DNA of 64,000 nucleotides, from positions 1 to 64,000 of the forward strand of contig CACECP010000003.1 of NCBI GenBank assembly GCA_902558095.1. The letters are read 5' to 3'. Below the pieces are notes generated by a model. That model did not search any database. It was not told the origin of the DNA and saw only the letters and a program-made list of their open reading frames with translations. Position 1 is the stretch's first letter; every line of letters begins with the position of its first letter. Both the position numbers and the translations under genes were made by a program. This document shows positions 51,739 to 60,067 of the stretch, piece after piece. This stretch comes from an uncultured SAR86 cluster bacterium. GTDB taxonomy: Bacteria; Pseudomonadota; Gammaproteobacteria; Magnimaribacterales; D2472.

Positions 51739-53133
51739 CTAGTTAAGAGTTATAGAGCGAATAAATCTGTTGCCACCTCTTATGAGATGAACTGCAACCT
51801 TATCACCAGATGTAAAGCTTTCTATTGCATTATTGAAAGATACAACATCGTTTACTTGAAATTTTTGACCTTTGAATTGAATCATTGTAACTATATCACC
51901 TCTGTTTACTTTTCCAGAAGCATTGGAATTAGGATTAACTCTTGAAACAATCACCCCATCAGGCATGTTTGTCATAGAAGGGTTTTCTCTATCAATATTG
52001 GCTACCTTAAATCCAATTGGATCTGAGGAAGTTTGAGCTTTAGCAGGAATAAATGTTTCATTGTTTACAGGTAGTTCACCCAAAATGAAATCAATAATAA
52101 CTTCCTGTCCATCTCTGATAACTTTTGCAGAAGCCTGAGAGTCTGGTTTAATTTGACCAACAACATGAGGCAGATCTGAACTAAATTTGATTTGCTTGTT
52201 ATCAAACTCAATAATTACATCTCCTGGTAATAATCCAGCTAAATCTGCTGACTCACCTTCTTCAACATCATTGATTAATGCTCCATAGGGCTTTTGCATT
52301 CCTAGTGCATCAGCAAGGTCGCTATCAACCTCACTCATTCTTACACCAAGGTATCCTCTTGAAACTTCTCCGTTGGTAATTATTTGATTAGCAACATCAA
52401 TAGCTACATTTATAGGTATTGCAAATGCAAGACCTTGATAGCCTCCACTTCTAGAATAAATTTGAGAATTAATTCCAACAACCTCACCATTTAAATTAAA
52501 TAAAGGTCCTCCAGAGTTACCTGGATTGATAGCGACGTCAGTTTGAAGAAAAGGAACATAGTTTCCAATATTATTATTTTGAATACTTCTTCCTTTAGCG
52601 CTTACAATTCCTGCAGTTACCGAAAAATCAAAGCTAAATGGCGAGCCGATAGCAACTACCCAGTCACCTACATTCAAAGCATCACTATCACCAACATTAA
52701 CTGATGGCAGATTACTTCCTTTTACCTCTAATACTGCAAGATCTGATAAAGGATCAACTCCAATGAGCTCAGCTACAAATTCTCTTCTGTCTGATAATGA
52801 GACAGTTACTTTGCTTGCATCTTCTACAACATGAAAATTCGTCATAATATAGTTATCTTTAAGAATAAATCCAGATCCATAAGAAATTGCTTCTCTTTTT
52901 TGTTGTGGCATATCTCGAAATTCTCTTGGAATTCCAAACCTTTCAAGCATTTCATCAGGAATTCCGCCGTATCCATATGAAGATCTTGATGTAACTTCTT
53001 TTTTAGCAGTTATGTTAACAACTGCAGGTGCGGATTCCTCTACGAGTTCTGATATATTTCCTGGCAGTGCAGAGGCAATATACGAGGAACTAAATATAAA
53101 TAATGTAAGGTAAAAGTTTTTTAGTTTTAACAT
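51739..53133 (-). CDS. degQ: Periplasmic serine protease, DegQ/MucD type
   Basis: HtrA-type envelope chaperone-protease with a signal peptide (MLKLKNFYLTLFIFSSSYIASA). Catalytic triad: NFHVVEDA (His), DPLSDLAVLEV (Asp) and INPGNSGGPLFN (Ser). Two PDZ domains follow (GYLGVRMSEV..., and a second near 375-455). 464 residues. Position next to the sigma-E-type regulator matches mucD in Pseudomonas, so it should respond to envelope stress. Confidence 0.94.
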   Translation of the reverse strand: MLKLKNFYLTLFIFSSSYIASALPGNISELVEESAPAVVNITAKKEVTSRSSYGYGGIPDEMLERFGIPREFRDMPQQKREAISYGSGFILKDNYIMTNFHVVEDASKVTVSLSDRREFVAELIGVDPLSDLAVLEVKGSNLPSVNVGDSDALNVGDWVVAIGSPFSFDFSVTAGIVSAKGRSIQNNNIGNYVPFLQTDVAINPGNSGGPLFNLNGEVVGINSQIYSRSGGYQGLAFAIPINVAIDVANQIITNGEVSRGYLGVRMSEVDSDLADALGMQKPYGALINDVEEGESADLAGLLPGDVIIEFDNKQIKFSSDLPHVVGQIKPDSQASAKVIRDGQEVIIDFILGELPVNNETFIPAKAQTSSDPIGFKVANIDRENPSMTNMPDGVIVSRVNPNSNASGKVNRGDIVTMIQFKGQKFQVNDVVSFNNAIESFTSGDKVAVHLIRGGNRFIRSITLN

Positions 53134-53141
53134 ATTAATGT

Positions 53142-53825
53142 TTAAGTAATTGATTTTGCTATTGATATCGCTGTTGTTAAGGATATGTTGCCGTAAATAG
53201 TAACAGTCCTGCCATTAGTTATGGGTATAAGATAAATTTTCTTATTACCATGATTCCAATATCTTATTTTCTTAAGACCAAAATTATTTTTTTCAATACG
53301 TATTTTAAAATTTTCCTGTCCTTTTGAGTAAATATCTCCTTTGGGAGATTTTAATGAAAAGCCTACATTCTTAAGGTCTACTGGCTGCTTAGAACTCATA
53401 AAATTTGGATCATTTATAACTCTTAGAACGTAATCAGTTAGTTTTTCTTCGGAATTAACTGCAACCTCTCTAGCCTCTTTGCTATTTATTGCTGATGAAA
53501 TTTGGTCTGTTGATGATGCGCTTATATCTAACCTTGAAAGATCAGTATTATTAACAATTGTAAGTGTTAGAAGTACCGATGCCGCCGCTGTTAAAGTGTT
53601 TGAAAACCATATATTCGCAAATAAATTTTTATTTGAATTACTTTTCGTAGTTATTGATACTGTTTCATTAGATTCTTCACGTGTCATATGAGTAATTAAG
53701 CCATATAGTGAGAGCTTTTCTTTATGTATTGAATCATTGCCAATAATTTCTAACAAATCAGCTATTTCAGATTGATCAAGTTCGCCATCATAAAGCGCTG
53801 AAATTTTTTCATTAATATCACTCAT
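53142..53825 (-). CDS. Anti-sigma factor RseA-like, possibly fused to RseB/MucB C-terminus
   Basis: Membrane anti-sigma protein of 227 residues. The N-terminal 60 residues (INEKISALYDGELDQSEIADLLEII...WALYGLI-like) match RseA/MucA sigma-binding domains. A TM helix is near 76-94 (LTAAASVLLTLTIV). The periplasmic half differs from RseA: LKNVGFSLKSPKGDIYSKGQENFKIRIE and GRTVTIYGNISLTTAISIAKSI read like the last domain of RseB/MucB (VxVVGEVPxxTAxxIA). No separate rseB/mucB gene exists in the locus. So sensing and restraint may be merged. It overlaps the rpoE end by 8 bases. Confidence 0.7.
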   Translation of the reverse strand: MSDINEKISALYDGELDQSEIADLLEIIGNDSIHKEKLSLYGLITHMTREESNETVSITTKSNSNKNLFANIWFSNTLTAAASVLLTLTIVNNTDLSRLDISASSTDQISSAINSKEAREVAVNSEEKLTDYVLRVINDPNFMSSKQPVDLKNVGFSLKSPKGDIYSKGQENFKIRIEKNNFGLKKIRYWNHGNKKIYLIPITNGRTVTIYGNISLTTAISIAKSIT

Positions 53826-54393
53826 TATTCATAAGCTCCTTTTGCATAAATTCAATTATAGATTCTCTAGCCCTAAAAATTCTAGAGCGAACTGTTCCAA
53901 TTGGTGTATTGGTAATAATGCTAATTTCTTCATAACTCTTGCCTTCTGATTCTCTTAGTGTAAATGCAGTTTTGAGGGATTCGGGCATTGTTTTTATAAA
54001 ATCTTTAATTTCTTGCATTGATTGATTGTGTGTTAATACAGATTCAATATTTTCATAGGAAGTGATTTCAATCGCAACATCTTGAATTGAAGTATTAGCT
54101 TTTTGCTTTTTATAGCTTGAACTTACAACAAAGTTTTTAGCAAGATTTATAGCAATTCTGTAAATCCAAGTAAAAAAAGCACTATCACCTCTAAAAGATT
54201 CAATTTGTTGCCAGGCTTTTATAAATGTTTGTTGAGCTAAGTCTTCAGAATCTTCTTTTGATTTAGTAAAAGAAAATAAAGAAGCATATACCCTTGGATA
54301 ATATTTATTCACTAAAAAATCAAACGCTCCTTTATTTCCTTTTTTTACTTTTTCAATCAAAACGGAATCAATATCATTTGAATTATTTTTCAT
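53818..54393 (-). CDS. rpoE: Sigma factor RpoE/AlgU
   Basis: ECF sigma factor (191 residues) for the envelope-stress response. Region 2: FDFLVNKYYPRVYASLFSFTKSKEDSEDLAQQTFIKAWQQIESFRGDSAFFTWIYRIAINLAKN; region 4: LKTAFTLRESEGKSYEEISIITNTPIGTVRSRIFRARESI. It heads the rpoE-anti-sigma-degQ-lepA-lepB-rnc-era-recO series, as in E. coli and Pseudomonas. Confidence 0.96.
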   Translation of the reverse strand: MKNNSNDIDSVLIEKVKKGNKGAFDFLVNKYYPRVYASLFSFTKSKEDSEDLAQQTFIKAWQQIESFRGDSAFFTWIYRIAINLAKNFVVSSSYKKQKANTSIQDVAIEITSYENIESVLTHNQSMQEIKDFIKTMPESLKTAFTLRESEGKSYEEISIITNTPIGTVRSRIFRARESIIEFMQKELMNNE

Positions 54394-54431
54394 ACAATTA
54401 TGTTTCCTATGAGTTCTGACAACAAATAAAC

Positions 54432-54689
54432 CTAAAAGTTTCCTTGATCAGTGAATGTTTTTAAAAATTTATTTATAAAATTTTCATGAATATTGTTATC
54501 AAGAGCATGATTTTTAAAGATAAAATCATATAATTTTTGATCATCATAACTTAATACTTGCTCAAATATTAGCAATTCCTCTTTTTTTAATTGCCCTAGC
54601 TTGGTTCGTGAGAATTCTCTTAAAAGAAGATCAATTTCTCTCATGCCTCTTCTACACTTCCATAATATTCTATTTATTTCACTGCTCAT
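54432..54689 (-). CDS. sdhE: FAD assembly factor SdhE
   Basis: Small protein that helps attach FAD covalently to succinate dehydrogenase. 85 residues. The family motif RGMRE is at 14-18, in WKCRRGMREIDLLLREFSRT. Helical bundle pattern LLIFEQVLSYDDQKLYDFIF follows. It is divergent from ygfZ, 35 bases apart, as in many gammaproteobacteria. Confidence 0.93.
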   Translation of the reverse strand: MSSEINRILWKCRRGMREIDLLLREFSRTKLGQLKKEELLIFEQVLSYDDQKLYDFIFKNHALDNNIHENFINKFLKTFTDQGNF

Positions 54690-54724
54690 TGGTTTAAAAT
54701 ATAATTTTATTACAAAGATTTTAC

Positions 54725-55513
54725 TTGAAAAAAGATATACATAATAACTTTATAAAAAATGGCTCTTTATGCATTAAAGAGCTAAAAGTTATTAAATTCA
54801 ATGGTGATAAAGAAAAAATAGACGAATTTCTTAATGGCCAAATCACATCGGATCACAAGCAATTGACCAATAATGCAGCCCAGCTATCATCGATCTGTAA
54901 TCACAAAGGGCAAGTAATTGCAGATTTTATTGTTAACAAAAGCAATGAAGAGTATAGATTAGTAATCAATGATACTCTTAAAGCCACTCTTATTAATGAA
55001 TTGAATCCATTCATAAAACTTCATAGATTAGAAATTGAAGAAACTAACAATATTGTTATTGGTAATATCTCAACAAAAGGTGATTTAGAATACCCATTCT
55101 GCTCAAATAAATATATCGAGGTTTCGATTTCTGTCGAAAGTCATGATTTTAAATATAAAAATTCAATAAGCATAGAAAATTGGCATGCTGCTAATAAAAT
55201 TTTAGGAAATTATTTTATGCAGCCTGAAGATATAGCTAGATTTAGACCTGTAGAAATTAATTATGACAATTTAAGAGTTTCATTTGATAAAGGTTGCTAT
55301 AGAGGTCAAGAAATTGTCGCCAGAATGAAGTATCTAGGTATTGATAGAAGAAGGTTCTGCACAATAATATCAAATGGTCAGTTTAAAAATGAAAGCATTA
55401 AAGTTATAGGACCAATAATTACTATAAATAATTTGAATATATTTAATGCAATTATTAAAAGAGATGAAATAGAACAAACTAAAACAACATCAGGAGTTCT
55501 AGAAATTATCTAA
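54725..55513 (+). CDS. ygfZ: tRNA-modifying protein YgfZ
   Basis: Folate-binding protein related to the glycine cleavage T-protein; needed for activity of some radical-SAM Fe-S enzymes such as MiaB. 262 residues. The signature KGCYRGQEIVARMKYLGIDRR near 205-225 contains the key Cys. N-terminal: FLNGQITSDHKQLTNNAAQLSSICNHKGQVIADFIV. The start is probably the TTG at 54725, because no internal Met occurs before residue 160. Divergent from sdhE, convergent with ung (3 bases apart). Confidence 0.92.
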   Translation: MKKDIHNNFIKNGSLCIKELKVIKFNGDKEKIDEFLNGQITSDHKQLTNNAAQLSSICNHKGQVIADFIVNKSNEEYRLVINDTLKATLINELNPFIKLHRLEIEETNNIVIGNISTKGDLEYPFCSNKYIEVSISVESHDFKYKNSISIENWHAANKILGNYFMQPEDIARFRPVEINYDNLRVSFDKGCYRGQEIVARMKYLGIDRRRFCTIISNGQFKNESIKVIGPIITINNLNIFNAIIKRDEIEQTKTTSGVLEII

Positions 55514-55516
55514 ATT

Positions 55517-56194
55517 TTACCAATCAATTTCCTTCAGATTATTCCTTATTAAATAATTATTACATTTTGAAAAGTGTTTTGATCCAAAAAATCCACGATA
55601 TGCAGAAAGAGGTGACGGGTGAGGTCCATACAAAATTAAATGATTTTTGTTATTAAGATATCTTATATATTTTTGTGCGTGATTTCCCCATAAAATAAAA
55701 ACCACGTTAGGCTTGTTATTAATAAGTTTGATAATGTCATAAATAAAATTATCCCATCCAATATTCGAGTGAGATCCCGGTTTAGAAACTTCTACAGTTA
55801 ATGCAGTATTTAATAAAAGCACTCCTTGCTTTGCCCAACTTTTTAAACAACCACTTTTATTTTTTGAGGGACCAATATCATCTTTTATTTCTTTATATAT
55901 ATTTTTTAATGATGCTGGTATTATTTGATCTTCATCAACAGAGAAAGCTAAGCCGTTGGCAATCCCACTTTGAAAATAAGGATCTTGTCCAAATATAACA
56001 ACTTTTGTAGATTCAAAATTACAATATTTAAAAGCATTAAATATATTTTCAATCGCAGGAGATATGTCTTTATTATCAAGAAGTTCTTTTTCTAAAAATG
56101 AAATTGGTTTATTGAGGCTATCAAAAAAACCATTATTATTGAGTTCAATTTTCCAATCATTAGGTATCGAGATTTTATTTAATAAATTAATCAT
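55517..56194 (-). CDS. ung: Uracil-DNA glycosylase
   Basis: Removes uracil from DNA, starting base-excision repair. 225 residues. Motifs: VVIFGQDPYFQSGIANGLAFSV (catalytic Asp) near 65, LLNTALTV near 125, and GPHPSPLSAYRGFFGSKHF near 190 (catalytic His). Upstream are DnaA-box-like sites and a palindrome. Confidence 0.96.
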   Translation of the reverse strand: MINLLNKISIPNDWKIELNNNGFFDSLNKPISFLEKELLDNKDISPAIENIFNAFKYCNFESTKVVIFGQDPYFQSGIANGLAFSVDEDQIIPASLKNIYKEIKDDIGPSKNKSGCLKSWAKQGVLLLNTALTVEVSKPGSHSNIGWDNFIYDIIKLINNKPNVVFILWGNHAQKYIRYLNNKNHLILYGPHPSPLSAYRGFFGSKHFSKCNNYLIRNNLKEIDW

Positions 56195-56208
56195 TTTTAA
56201 TATAAATT

Positions 56209-56243
56209 TTATCCACAGAAACTGTGGATAAAGTTATGGATAA
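56209..56243. promoter_or_regulatory. Inverted pair of DnaA boxes upstream of ung
   Basis: TTATCCACA at 56209-56217 and its exact complement TGTGGATAA at 56223-56231 form a 10-bp inverted repeat with 3 bases between. A third copy with one mismatch (TATGGATAA) is at 56235-56243. They lie 15-50 bases upstream of ung in AT-rich DNA. Confidence 0.6.
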
Positions 56244-56291
56244 CTTTATTTATACCACATAAATCTGCATTAAATAAGGCTTTTTTAAGAG

Positions 56292-56310
56292 TTGTATAAA
56301 TTTTATACAA
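56292..56310. promoter_or_regulatory. Perfect 19-bp palindrome, possible operator
   Basis: TTGTATAAA and TTTATACAA flank one central T. It lies 98-116 bases upstream of ung and about 180 bases downstream of the serA stop. It could be a repressor site or a symmetric AT-rich element. Confidence 0.4.
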
Positions 56311-56487
56311 ATTTACATAAAATAACCTTATATCAGTGGTTTAAGTAAAATAATGCACAAACAATGTATAGTTTCTTAATAAATAATATTGCTGCTTTTA
56401 ACACTAATATTTTCTGTTGACAAGTGTTTTTTTAATTAAAGTTTAATAAAGTTGTGTTTTGGACATATGTTCAAAAAAAACAGGGAA

Positions 56488-57663
56488 TTATTTGCAAATT
56501 CTTACATTAAGAACACTAGAAATATTTTTTAAACTATTTAATAAATTTTGACTTGGCTTCTCGTCTAAATCTATTACTGTTATAGCAATTTCATCCCTGC
56601 TTTTATTAATCATATCTGGAATATTGATATTATTTGAGGCGATTTCACCTGTAATGCTTCCAATAACGCCAGGCTCATCTTTGTGAATTATAACTAACCT
56701 ATGTTTAGTTGTTCTGCCGAGTTTTATTTTGGGAAAGTTCACTGAGTTAGTTATTTCTCCATCTTTTAAAAACCTAATTGCTTGCTCAGATGCCATAATG
56801 GCACAATTTACTTCAGCCTCTTTAGTGCTGGCACCAAGATGTGGAAGTAAAATTACATCTGAAAATTCATTAGACCTTTTTACTAATTCGGGTGTAGGAA
56901 AATCAGTTACAAAACAACTAATTTTATTAGCCTCAAGTGCATGCAGGACATCGCTATTATTAACAATTGCACCTCTCGATAAATTAATTAATTTTGCACC
57001 TTTTTTAATATATTTAATTGCATCTTTTGAAATAAGATTTTGAGTATCATCTAATAATGGCACATGAACAGATATATAATCAGAGTTTGATAGTAGATAT
57101 TTTAAATTTTCAGCTTTTTCAACTTCTTTAGGCAGTTGCCATGCAGCATCTATTGAGATATTTGGATCATATCCTATTATTTTCATTCCCAAGCTATCTA
57201 CAGATTGTGCTACTAAAGAACCAATTGAACCAAGTCCAATTATTCCAATTGTTTTTCCTTTAAGTTCCGTCCCTTTAAAATTTTTTTTATTTGTTTCTAC
57301 CAAATTTGCCAGTTCTGAAGGAACAGCAACATCTAAAGATTTTGTAAAAGAATGCCCTTGAATTATTCCTCTTGACGAAAGCAGTAAACCACATATAACT
57401 AGCTCTTTTACAGCGTTGGCATTTCCACCGGGTGTATTAAAAACAACTACACCTCTCTCCGTAGCATTTTTAATTGGTATATGGTTCACTCCAGCCCCTG
57501 CTCTACAAATGCATTTCAAAGATATATTAAAATCTTGATCCTTAAGCTCATGACTTCTCATTAACAAAGCATCAGGATTGGATTTGTTCTCTTTAAATCC
57601 ATAATTTTCAAGCTGGTCAATGCCTTCTTTGGCAATATTATTATAAGTTTTGTATGTATGCAT
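56488..57663 (-). CDS. serA: D-3-phosphoglycerate dehydrogenase
   Basis: Oxidises 3-phosphoglycerate to 3-phosphohydroxypyruvate, the first step of serine synthesis. 391 residues. Motifs: CRAGAGVNHIPIKNA, NAD fold IGIIGLGSIGSLVAQSV, INLSRGAIVNN (Arg), DFPTPEL (Glu) and LPHLGASTKEAEVNC (His). A C-terminal ACT domain (HRLVIIHKDEPGVIGSITGEIASNNINIPDM) suggests serine feedback. Divergent from the ABC ATPase gene (79 bases). Confidence 0.94.
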   Translation of the reverse strand: MHTYKTYNNIAKEGIDQLENYGFKENKSNPDALLMRSHELKDQDFNISLKCICRAGAGVNHIPIKNATERGVVVFNTPGGNANAVKELVICGLLLSSRGIIQGHSFTKSLDVAVPSELANLVETNKKNFKGTELKGKTIGIIGLGSIGSLVAQSVDSLGMKIIGYDPNISIDAAWQLPKEVEKAENLKYLLSNSDYISVHVPLLDDTQNLISKDAIKYIKKGAKLINLSRGAIVNNSDVLHALEANKISCFVTDFPTPELVKRSNEFSDVILLPHLGASTKEAEVNCAIMASEQAIRFLKDGEITNSVNFPKIKLGRTTKHRLVIIHKDEPGVIGSITGEIASNNINIPDMINKSRDEIAITVIDLDEKPSQNLLNSLKNISSVLNVRICK

Positions 57664-57742
57664 TGATGTTAAGATTAATTTAAATAGAGTTAAAAAAATA
57701 GAAGCATTATATATAAAATTGACATATATTAATCATATAAAT

Positions 57743-58363
57743 ATGAGCTTAAAAGTAAAAAATTTAGCTTTCTCGATAAATGAAAGTCTTCTATTTGAGA
57801 ATTTAGACTTTGAAATCGGGAAAAATAAAGTTGGTCTTATTACAGGCACTAGCGGTATTGGAAAATCATCACTTCTTAACGTTTTATCTGGATTACTTAA
57901 ACCAGATAATGGTTCAATTATTTGTAACGATATTATTTTAAATAATGAAAATGTTTTCGTAGAACCTGAAAACAGAAATATAGGATATGTTTTTCAGGAC
58001 TTTGCCCTTTTTCCTCACATAAATGCTGAAAAAAATATTAAATATGCTATATCTAAAGATCTTATAAATTTTTATAACGAAGTAATTATTAGTCTTAAAC
58101 TAAAAGATCATTTAAAAAAAATGCCTTTTGAGTTATCTGGCGGTCAAAAACAAAGAGTTTCAATTGCTAGAGCAATCCTAATGAAACCCTCCCTTCTTTT
58201 ATTGGATGAGCCTTTCTCAAATCTAGATTCTGAAAATATTAAATCTGCTCAAAATCTACTCTTGTTAGTTTTAGAAAAATTAAAAATCCCATGCATTCTT
58301 GTCTCGCACGACACAAGTAACCTAGAAGCTTTAGATATCGCACAAATAATTAATCTCAATTAA
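57743..58363 (+). CDS. ABC transporter ATP-binding protein (orphan)
   Basis: ATPase of 206 residues from the ATG at 57743 (MSLKVKN); the longer reading overlaps the serA start. Walker A GTSGIGKSS, Q-loop FQDFALFPH, signature LSGGQKQR, Walker B LLLLDEPFSNLD and H-switch SHDTSN are complete. FALFPH and VEPENRNIGYVFQDF resemble the iron/spermidine/molybdate importer group, but the usual C-terminal regulatory domain (about 130 residues) is absent. No permease or binding protein is adjacent, so the substrate is unknown. Its stop overlaps glpK by 4 bases. Confidence 0.9.
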   Translation: MSLKVKNLAFSINESLLFENLDFEIGKNKVGLITGTSGIGKSSLLNVLSGLLKPDNGSIICNDIILNNENVFVEPENRNIGYVFQDFALFPHINAEKNIKYAISKDLINFYNEVIISLKLKDHLKKMPFELSGGQKQRVSIARAILMKPSLLLLDEPFSNLDSENIKSAQNLLLLVLEKLKIPCILVSHDTSNLEALDIAQIINLN

Positions 58364-59811
58364 TTTTTTAGTGAATCTGTAATATATTCTTTCCAATTCT
58401 TATGATTAATTAAGTATTGCTCTTTTAAATCTTTATTGGGCCTAAAAGTTGATAGATTTTGGTTTGATATTTCTCTTAAATCCACCCCAGACCCAATCAT
58501 GGCAACTTTGCATGCTCCAAGAGCAGTTGATTCTACATTTGTAGGTTTAATAATTTCTTTCTGTAAAGCATCCGCTAGCAATTGGCAAAACGTTTTATTT
58601 TGAACCATTCCACCATCAACCAGAAGCTTACTTATTTCTATTTTGTATTTTTCTAGAATGGAGGTTATTTCTTTAGTTTGAAAAGCGATAGCCAAGAAAG
58701 AAGCTGTAGTCATGTCAGTAATGGTGGTATCTTGGGTAATGCCATAAAAGCCTCCTCTTATATCCGAATCCCAAAAAGGTGCACCAAGACCATTAAAGGC
58801 TGGTAAAAATAAAACATTATTTGAGTTACCTTCTTTATCAATAAAGCTTTCGCTCTCAATAGCAGAATTAAAAAATTTCATTTTATCCCTAAGCCATTTG
58901 ATAATATTTCCGCATGAATAAATACTACCTTCAATAGCGTAATGGACTCTGCCCTCTAATTTATAAGCGATTGTAGTTAAAAGTCCTTCTTTTATTGAAA
59001 CTGGATTATCTTCAGTATTAACCATTAAGAAGCAACCGGTTCCATAGGTTGATTTCATGTCACCATTACTAAAACAGCCCTGGCCAACCAAGGCTGCCTG
59101 CTGATCCCCAATAACCCCTCTAATAGGTATATTATTTCCATTTATAGAAATAGTTCCAAAATCTTCATCACATGCCAAAACTTTTGGCATCATTGGCTTA
59201 GGTATATCGAACAGTTCTAGCAACTCATCATCCCATTCCATTGTATTTATATTAAAAAGTAATGTCCTTGAAGCATTAGTTACATCTGTGAAATGGTTTT
59301 TCTCCTTAGAAAACTTATATATTAAGTATGTATCTATTGTCCCAAAAAGAAGATCGCCTTCTTCAGCCATTGATCTTGCCCCATCTACATTATCTAGGAT
59401 CCATTTTATTTTAGTTGCAGAGAAATAAGGATCTAATAATAATCCTGTCTTTTGTGATATCAGCTCTTCGTATCCATCTGATTTTAATTTACTACATATT
59501 TCATGGGTTCTTCTATCCTGCCAAACGATAGCAGAATATATCGGCTCCCCGGTTGATTTGGACCAAACTAATGTTGTTTCTCTCTGATTGGTAATACCGC
59601 ATGCTTCAATTTCTTCATTTTTATCTAAAACAGCTGTTATAGTTTCTTTGACAGTTTCAATTACATCTCTTGGATCTAGCTCTACCCAACCATCATTTGG
59701 ATAAACTAAGTCATATTCTTTTTGGGAGTCTCTTACCAATTCCAAATTTGAATTAAAAATAATTGCCCTTGAGCTTGTTGTGCCCTGATCTATAGATAAA
59801 TAATTTTTCAT
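58360..59811 (-). CDS. glpK: Glycerol kinase
   Basis: Phosphorylates glycerol to sn-glycerol 3-phosphate. 483 residues. Start ATG 59811 has GGAG at spacing 7; ATG 59817 sits too close to it. SIDQGTTSSRAIIF, GITNQRETTLVWSK, IVWQDRRTHEIC, GDQQAALVGQGCF and TYGTGCFLMVNTED are family blocks. No glpF, glpD or glpR is nearby. Divergent from nrdA with 256 bases between the starts. Confidence 0.95.
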   Translation of the reverse strand: MKNYLSIDQGTTSSRAIIFNSNLELVRDSQKEYDLVYPNDGWVELDPRDVIETVKETITAVLDKNEEIEACGITNQRETTLVWSKSTGEPIYSAIVWQDRRTHEICSKLKSDGYEELISQKTGLLLDPYFSATKIKWILDNVDGARSMAEEGDLLFGTIDTYLIYKFSKEKNHFTDVTNASRTLLFNINTMEWDDELLELFDIPKPMMPKVLACDEDFGTISINGNNIPIRGVIGDQQAALVGQGCFSNGDMKSTYGTGCFLMVNTEDNPVSIKEGLLTTIAYKLEGRVHYAIEGSIYSCGNIIKWLRDKMKFFNSAIESESFIDKEGNSNNVLFLPAFNGLGAPFWDSDIRGGFYGITQDTTITDMTTASFLAIAFQTKEITSILEKYKIEISKLLVDGGMVQNKTFCQLLADALQKEIIKPTNVESTALGACKVAMIGSGVDLREISNQNLSTFRPNKDLKEQYLINHKNWKEYITDSLKN

Positions 59812-59830
59812 AGTCATACTCCAATACTAA

Positions 59831-59950
59831 TTATCCACAATTTATTAACTTATTTCCAACAGCTAAAAAACACCATATATACACTATATTGTGTAAAAAA
59901 TTGAAATTGTCACAATATATTGTGTTTTTTTGCTTGATTCTTTGTCCACA
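59831..59950. promoter_or_regulatory. DnaA-box-like sites upstream of nrdA
   Basis: An exact TTATCCACA is at 59831-59839, and a variant TTGTCCACA is at 59942-59950. Both have the same orientation, 111 bases apart, and flank the NrdR boxes. In E. coli nrdAB is also under DnaA control. Confidence 0.5.
59879..59925. promoter_or_regulatory. nrdR box: Tandem NrdR boxes upstream of nrdA
   Basis: Two 16-bp sites resemble the NrdR consensus ACACWATATATWGTGT. Site 1 at 59879-59894 (ATACACTATATTGTGT) matches 14 of 16, and site 2 at 59910-59925 (TCACAATATATTGTGT) 15 of 16. Starts are 31 bases apart, about three helical turns, as usual for NrdR pairs. NrdR with ATP/dATP should repress nrdAB when nucleotides are plentiful. 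Confidence 0.75.
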
Positions 59951-59961
59951 ATTAGTATATT
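59934..59961 (+). promoter_or_regulatory. Probable nrdAB promoter
   Basis: TTGATT (59934-59939), a 16-base spacer and TATATT (59956-59961) lie just downstream of the second NrdR box and overlap the DnaA-like site at 59942. A bound NrdR or DnaA could block polymerase. The leader would be about 100 bases. Confidence 0.5.
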
Positions 59962-60067
59962 AGTGTTTAGGAGAAAAAGTTTTAGGTACTGCAGACATCA
60001 CTTAAATTTTTCCAAAAAAAAAATATTAAAAAAGACTCAAGCAAGTAAGGAAAATATTGGGGAAAAA

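Noticed and set aside
59871-59886. Alternative NrdR box starting at 59871
   Set aside because: It fits the consensus far less well at its right half than the box at 59879-59894 and breaks the 31-base spacing.
59930-60067. Longer nrdA start at 59930
   Set aside because: It would start inside the promoter region; ATG 60068 follows a Shine-Dalgarno and gives the family N-terminus.
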